From Reyranellaceae bacterium (GTDB taxonomy: Bacteria > Pseudomonadota > Alphaproteobacteria > Reyranellales > Reyranellaceae), in assembly GCA_022844045.1 (NCBI GenBank), contig JALHMM010000011.1:12105-76104 (forward strand): a DNA stretch of 64,000 nt, read 5' to 3'. The notes beneath the pieces were generated by a model. The model searched no databases and had not been told where the DNA came from. It saw only the letters and a list, made by a program, of their open reading frames with translations. Position 1 is the first letter of the stretch; every line of letters begins with the position of its first letter. This document shows positions 60,547-64,000 of this stretch, in pieces. The position numbers were made by a program, and so were the translations under genes.

Positions 60547-60927
60547 ATGACCTATGATCGCAACAACATCTTCGCGCGCATCCTGCGCGGCGAATTGCCG
60601 TGCCGGAAGGTCTACGAGGACGAATTCGCGCTCGCCTTCCACGACATCAACCCGCTGGCACCGGTGCACGTGCTCGTGATCCCCAAGGGCGAGTATGTGT
60701 CGAACGTCGACTTCGCCGCCTCGGCGCCGGATGAGATGGTGGTCGGCTTCTGGCGCGCCGTCGGCGCCACGGCCCGGGAACTGGGGCTCGATCCGCTCGG
60801 CTATCGCATTGTCGCCAATCATGGCCCCAATGGCGGCCAAATCGTCTTCCACTTTCACGTCCACATTTTCGGCGGTCGCCAGATGAGCCACCGTATGGGC
60901 AACATGCCGCGACCGAACGAGAGCTAG
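60547..60927 (+). CDS. HIT-family nucleotide hydrolase (HINT-like)
   Basis: The 126-residue protein has the HINT layout: NNIFARILRGELPCRKVYED, then LAFHDINPLAPVHVLVIPKG and the histidine triad FHFHVHIFGG. Such enzymes hydrolyse AMP-lysine and related phosphoramidates in the cytosol. The ATG lies at 60547; a longer upstream frame is not protein-like. Confidence 0.95.
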   Translation: MTYDRNNIFARILRGELPCRKVYEDEFALAFHDINPLAPVHVLVIPKGEYVSNVDFAASAPDEMVVGFWRAVGATARELGLDPLGYRIVANHGPNGGQIVFHFHVHIFGGRQMSHRMGNMPRPNES

Positions 60928-60967
60928 CGTCTTCCGAGCCAACCTCTTCACGCCTGCGGAGCTTTCC

Positions 60968-61585
60968 ATGCGCCTTTTCGCCCGCCTCGCTTCGGCCGCC
61001 GCCCTCGCGCTCGTCGCCTCGACGGCCTCGGCGCAGGTGCCGCTGCCATTCCCGACCGTCGACTTCCTGCTCGAAGGCCGCATCATGACCGCGCAGGCCG
61101 GCCCGGCGCAGGGCCTGACCACGGTCATGCGTCACAAGGACGGCAAGCTGCGTATGGATGTCGACAATATGGGCATGAAGGGCTTCATGCTGTTCGCGCG
61201 CGACGGCAAGACCGCGACAATGGTGATGGAGCCGTCACCGGGCATGAAGGTCGCCATGGAGATCGATCTTGCCCAGGCCACCGCCAGCGCCACGAATGCC
61301 GGCCCGATCGACATATGGAACATGAAGGGTATGCGCGTCGGCACCGACCGCATCCTGGGCGAGTCCTGCGACTGGTGGCAGGCCGAGCACAACGGCCAGA
61401 AGTCCAAGGTTTGCGCCACGCCCGACGGCATCCCGCTGAAGGCCGTCGACCCCCAGACCAATCAGACTGTTTGGGAGGGCGTGCGTGTGGAACGGCGCAC
61501 CCAGGACGCGGCGCTGTTCGTCGTGCCGCCCGATGCCCAGCGCATGCAGATGCCGAACATGCCGGGCATGCCGCGCCGGCAGTGA
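60968..61585 (+). CDS. DUF4412-like exported protein
   Basis: The 205-residue protein has an export signal (MRLFARLASAAALALVASTA, cut after SAQ). A beta-rich domain follows, with MRHKDGKLRMDVDNMGMKGF, GKTATMVMEPSPGMKVAMEI and ILGESCDWWQAEHNGQK, ending in a Met/Pro-rich tail. The pattern fits the DUF4412 family; function is unknown. The tail (MQMPNMPGMPRRQ) is low complexity. It lies 40 bp after the HIT gene. Confidence 0.78.
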   Translation: MRLFARLASAAALALVASTASAQVPLPFPTVDFLLEGRIMTAQAGPAQGLTTVMRHKDGKLRMDVDNMGMKGFMLFARDGKTATMVMEPSPGMKVAMEIDLAQATASATNAGPIDIWNMKGMRVGTDRILGESCDWWQAEHNGQKSKVCATPDGIPLKAVDPQTNQTVWEGVRVERRTQDAALFVVPPDAQRMQMPNMPGMPRRQ

Positions 61586-61643
61586 TCGATATCGCCGCAA
61601 GGTGCGGATAGCGGCGCTGGCGGCGGTGTCCTAATTCTGGAGC

Positions 61644-62801
61644 ATGAGCGACACCGTCCCCATGGCCCAGGCCATCACCACCGCGCGCCCGTCGACCGTT
61701 TCGGTGCTGGCGTTCCCCGACACCAAGCGCGGCATGCCCGACGCCGAGGCGGCGTGGCGCGCCGTGCAGGCGCGCGATCGCGCCTTCAATGGCCGCTTCT
61801 TCTTTTCAGTGAAGTCGACCGGCGTGTATTGCCTGCCGTCCTGCGCCGCGCGTCCGCCGCTGCGCAAGAACGTCGACTTCCACGCGAGCTGCGAGGCCGC
61901 CGAGGCCGCCGGCTTCCGTGCTTGCAAGCGGTGCCGGCCACGCGACTGGCAACAGGAAGCGGGGCTGAGCCGCGCCGTCGCCCAGGCCTGCAAGCTGCTC
62001 GACGCCGAGACCGAGGACCGGCCGTCGCTGGAGCGTATCGCGCGCCAGGTCGGGCTGACCGGCTCGACCTTGACGCGGCGCTTCCAGCGCGAGCTGGGCG
62101 TGGCGCCGCGCGACTGGCTGGCGGCGCGCAAGACCAGCCGCTTCAAGGCGGCGCTCAAGGCGGGCGACAACGTCACCTCGGCGCTCTATGGCGCGGGCTA
62201 TGGCTCCTCCAGCCGGGTCTACGAAAAGTCCGATCAGGTGCTGGGCATGACACCCGCGACCTATCGCAAGGGTGGCGCCGGCGCGCGTATCGCCTGGACG
62301 ACGATCGACAGCGACTATGGCCGCGTGCTGGTCGCCGCGACCGCCAAGGGCATCGCTGGGGTGCACCTGGGCGACGATGACGCGGCGCTGCTCGCCGATC
62401 TGCGCGAGGACTTTCCAGCGGCCGAGATCGTGCCCGACACCGGCGCGCTGACGCCCCGGGTCAAGGCCGTGCTGGCGCGTCTCGAGGGCCGCAAGCCGAC
62501 CGCGATCGACGCGCCCGACGTGCCGCTCGACATCGTTGGCACGGCGTTCCAGTGGCGCGTGTGGAAGGCGCTGACCGAGATCCCCTCAGGCGAGACCGCG
62601 ACCTATGGCGAGATCGCCCGGCGCATCGGCGAGCCCGGTGCGGCGCGCGCGGTGGGCCGCGCCTGCGCCACCAACCCGGTGGCGCTGGTGGTGCCCTGCC
62701 ATCGCGCCGTGGGATCGAGCGGCGCGCTGACCGGCTATCGCTGGGGCGTCGAGCGCAAGAAGCGCATCCTGGCGAGCGAGAAACAGCGCGCCGTCGGCTG
62801 A
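61644..62801 (+). CDS. ada: Bifunctional DNA-repair protein / activator Ada
   Basis: The 385-residue protein has the N-terminal zinc domain (VYCLPSCAARPPLRKNV and ACKRCRPRDW; the first Cys accepts methyl groups from phosphotriesters). A central AraC-type helix-turn-helix follows (LERIARQVGLTGSTLTRRFQ). The C-terminal O6-alkylguanine transferase has the active site VVPCHRAVGSSGALTGYRWG. The full Ada architecture is intact, so it should repair alkylated DNA and activate its own expression. Confidence 0.96.
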   Translation: MSDTVPMAQAITTARPSTVSVLAFPDTKRGMPDAEAAWRAVQARDRAFNGRFFFSVKSTGVYCLPSCAARPPLRKNVDFHASCEAAEAAGFRACKRCRPRDWQQEAGLSRAVAQACKLLDAETEDRPSLERIARQVGLTGSTLTRRFQRELGVAPRDWLAARKTSRFKAALKAGDNVTSALYGAGYGSSSRVYEKSDQVLGMTPATYRKGGAGARIAWTTIDSDYGRVLVAATAKGIAGVHLGDDDAALLADLREDFPAAEIVPDTGALTPRVKAVLARLEGRKPTAIDAPDVPLDIVGTAFQWRVWKALTEIPSGETATYGEIARRIGEPGAARAVGRACATNPVALVVPCHRAVGSSGALTGYRWGVERKKRILASEKQRAVG

Positions 62802-62803
62802 CC

Positions 62804-63325
62804 TTAACGCGGCTTGCGCAGCATCACGTAGAACGCGCCGCCGCCGCCATGCCGCGGACTGGCGGGCCGCACGCCGACCACGCGGCCGCGATTCTCCGAC
62901 CGATTCAGCCAGTGCGGGAACTCGGCATGGATACGGCCGCCGACGGGGCGGTTGCCGTCGTCCTGCCGCGCCGGCTTGCCGGTGACCACCAGCGCCACGC
63001 GCGCGCCGCTCGCCTGGGCTCGCTCAAGGAACCGCGCCAGCGCCCGCTCGGCCTCGGCCAGGGTGTGGCCGTGCAGGTCGATCGAGGCGTCGGGGCTGAG
63101 CTTGCCGCGCCGCAGGCTCTCCTCCGTGGCGCGGTCCAGACCGGTGGCGGTCCGCGGGTCGAGATCCGGCAGGGGCGATGACGACGGTGCCGGCGCGGCT
63201 GCGCGGGGAACGGCGGCTGGCGCCTTCGGCGCCGGCTGAGCCGGCGGCGGCGGCGTGACGGCTCGGCGACCGCGCAAGGGCCGCGCGTCCTTCATCGCGC
63301 GATGGAAAAGATCGTCGTCGGGCAT
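62804..63325 (-). CDS. Smr-domain protein
   Basis: The 173-residue protein has a proline/alanine-rich N-terminal half (TPPPPAQPAPKAPAAVP) and a C-terminal Smr domain: SIDLHGHTLAEAERALARFL, then ALVVTGKPARQ and WLNRSENRGRVVGVRPASPR, ending GGGGAFYVMLRK. Smr domains bind or nick nucleic acids; this alphaproteobacterial form has no assigned role. It converges with ada, the stops lying 2 bp apart. Confidence 0.93.
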   Translation of the reverse strand: MPDDDLFHRAMKDARPLRGRRAVTPPPPAQPAPKAPAAVPRAAAPAPSSSPLPDLDPRTATGLDRATEESLRRGKLSPDASIDLHGHTLAEAERALARFLERAQASGARVALVVTGKPARQDDGNRPVGGRIHAEFPHWLNRSENRGRVVGVRPASPRHGGGGAFYVMLRKPR

Positions 63326-63619
63326 GAAGATGAAGATATCACAGGGTGCAAGTCGGTCGCCGGAACGCCTGAGTTGCCTGGCTCGGCCGAAATGCCGAAA
63401 ATCGCCGAACGGCGCATTACACGGAGGGTTATAAGTATTTGTAATATATAGTATTTATTCATGCTCTCAAGTCGCCGTCCCGCCGCCAAGACAACGTGGC
63501 GGACCTTCTCAAACCATCTCATTTTCGCCGTCGCCGCGACGGACCGGCCGGTGCGTTGCCGCTACGGTCCCTGTGGGCTACAACCCGCGCGCATTCGCTC
63601 CACCAGACACGAGTCCGCA
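63326..63619. other. Divergent intergenic region with an AT-rich centre
   Basis: The 294-bp gap separates divergent smr and TPR genes. The stretch near 63415-63470 is strongly AT-rich (for example GTAATATATAGTATTTATTC) and probably carries promoters in one or both directions. No gene or clear operator is seen. Confidence 0.5.
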
Positions 63620-64000
63620 ATGGCCGCGCCGCCAGTGCCTGCCCGCGATCCCGCCGCCGAAACCGCTTTGCGTCAGGGCATCGATCTTCTGCAGCTGGGC
63701 CGCGCCAGCGAGGCGGAGGCGCCGCTGCGCACGGCTTACGCGACCATCGGCGACCGGCCCGACATGCTGCACTTCCTCGCGGTCTCGGCCATGCAGCGCA
63801 ACGATGCGCGCGAGGCCGAGCAACTGTGGAAGCGCGCCATCGGCCGCGATCCGAAGGAGCCGATGCTGCGCTACAACTACGGCATCGCGCTGCAGGGCCT
63901 GGGCCGTCTCGACGACGCGATCCGCGAATGGCGCCAAGCGCTGCGTCTGCATCCCGACAACATCGATGCGCGGCTGCGCGTCGCGGCGGCGCTCAGCGAG
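63620..64000 (+). CDS. TPR protein, cut by the right edge of the window
   Basis: The first 127 codons are present and the frame stays open at the window edge. The sequence is tetratricopeptide-like: ALRQGIDLLQLGRASEAEAP, AEQLWKRAIGRDPKEPMLRY and LGRLDDAIREWRQALRLHPD are successive repeats. There is no signal peptide. Larger relatives often continue into glycosyltransferase or sulfotransferase domains, which cannot be judged here. Confidence 0.8.
   Translation, partial: MAAPPVPARDPAAETALRQGIDLLQLGRASEAEAPLRTAYATIGDRPDMLHFLAVSAMQRNDAREAEQLWKRAIGRDPKEPMLRYNYGIALQGLGRLDDAIREWRQALRLHPDNIDARLRVAAALSE

Noticed and set aside
1-64000. tRNA or rRNA genes
   Set aside because: The intergenic gaps were read and none shows a cloverleaf or rRNA-like sequence; short or unusual RNAs could still be missed.

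Overview
The window is GC-rich and gene-dense, and it reads as an alphaproteobacterial chromosome segment. The signs are a prokaryotic-type gshB, a yraN/rsmI/LpoA-like cluster, cbpA-cbpM, several tripartite-tricarboxylate (Bug-type) receptors, a perfect CtrA-type box (TTAAC-N6-TTAAC) and scattered GC-rich palindromes. The gene content would suit Rhodospirillales or a relative such as Reyranella, but the sequence alone does not settle the genus. I see no rRNA, tRNA, CRISPR array, prophage or transposase.

Layout. 0.2-8.2 kb is a mixed metabolic/accessory stretch: a lactate-permease-like transporter, an apparently intracellular subtilase, a 3-hydroxyisobutyrate-dehydrogenase-like enzyme, a GST plus a detached copy of its C-terminus, a membrane protein, an ACT-domain protein and a creatininase-family protein. 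8.2-11.6 kb holds an XRE regulator behind a CtrA box, lnt and trmB; the usual partners metK and corC lie 25-28 kb away. 11.6-13.2 kb encodes a fused membrane-flippase-like/methyltransferase protein. 13.5-18.2 kb is an aromatic-oxidation cluster: Rieske dioxygenase alpha and beta, a PdxA/TphB-family dehydrogenase without a start codon, a DUF3237 protein and an XRE regulator. 18.2-24.8 kb holds a tight operon of Bug receptor, TPP-dependent enzyme and VOC protein, then purH and a second Bug receptor. 24.8-25.5 kb is a VapBC module with a repeated operator. 25.5-35.6 kb contains heparinase II/III, gpsA, an EVE protein, transporters, a glutaminyl-cyclase-like protein and a 1,099-residue cyclase/ATPase/TPR regulator. 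35.8-41.0 kb contains metK, cbpM-cbpA, corC and a second TPP enzyme.

42.0-48.3 kb holds two large, paralogous RTX (calcium-binding repeat) proteins in tandem. Between them lies a decayed 3' fragment of cobT, and the intact cobT sits just beyond the second RTX gene. This shows that a unit consisting of the 3' end of cobT, a spacer and an RTX gene was duplicated. 48.5-51.6 kb is the cobalamin nucleotide-loop cluster (cobT, cobS, a phosphatase, cobP). 51.7-63.3 kb is mostly housekeeping: a DMT transporter, SYLF, cupin, ankyrin, gshB, SirB1-like, yraN, rsmI, LpoA-like, LysE, HIT, DUF4412, ada and Smr. A TPR protein runs off the right edge.

The points most worth a second look are the RTX/cobT duplication, the flippase-methyltransferase fusion, the terephthalate-dioxygenase-like cluster whose dehydrogenase start was apparently lost next to a palindromic element, the structured metK leader, the CtrA box, and the palindrome family with compensatory base changes.
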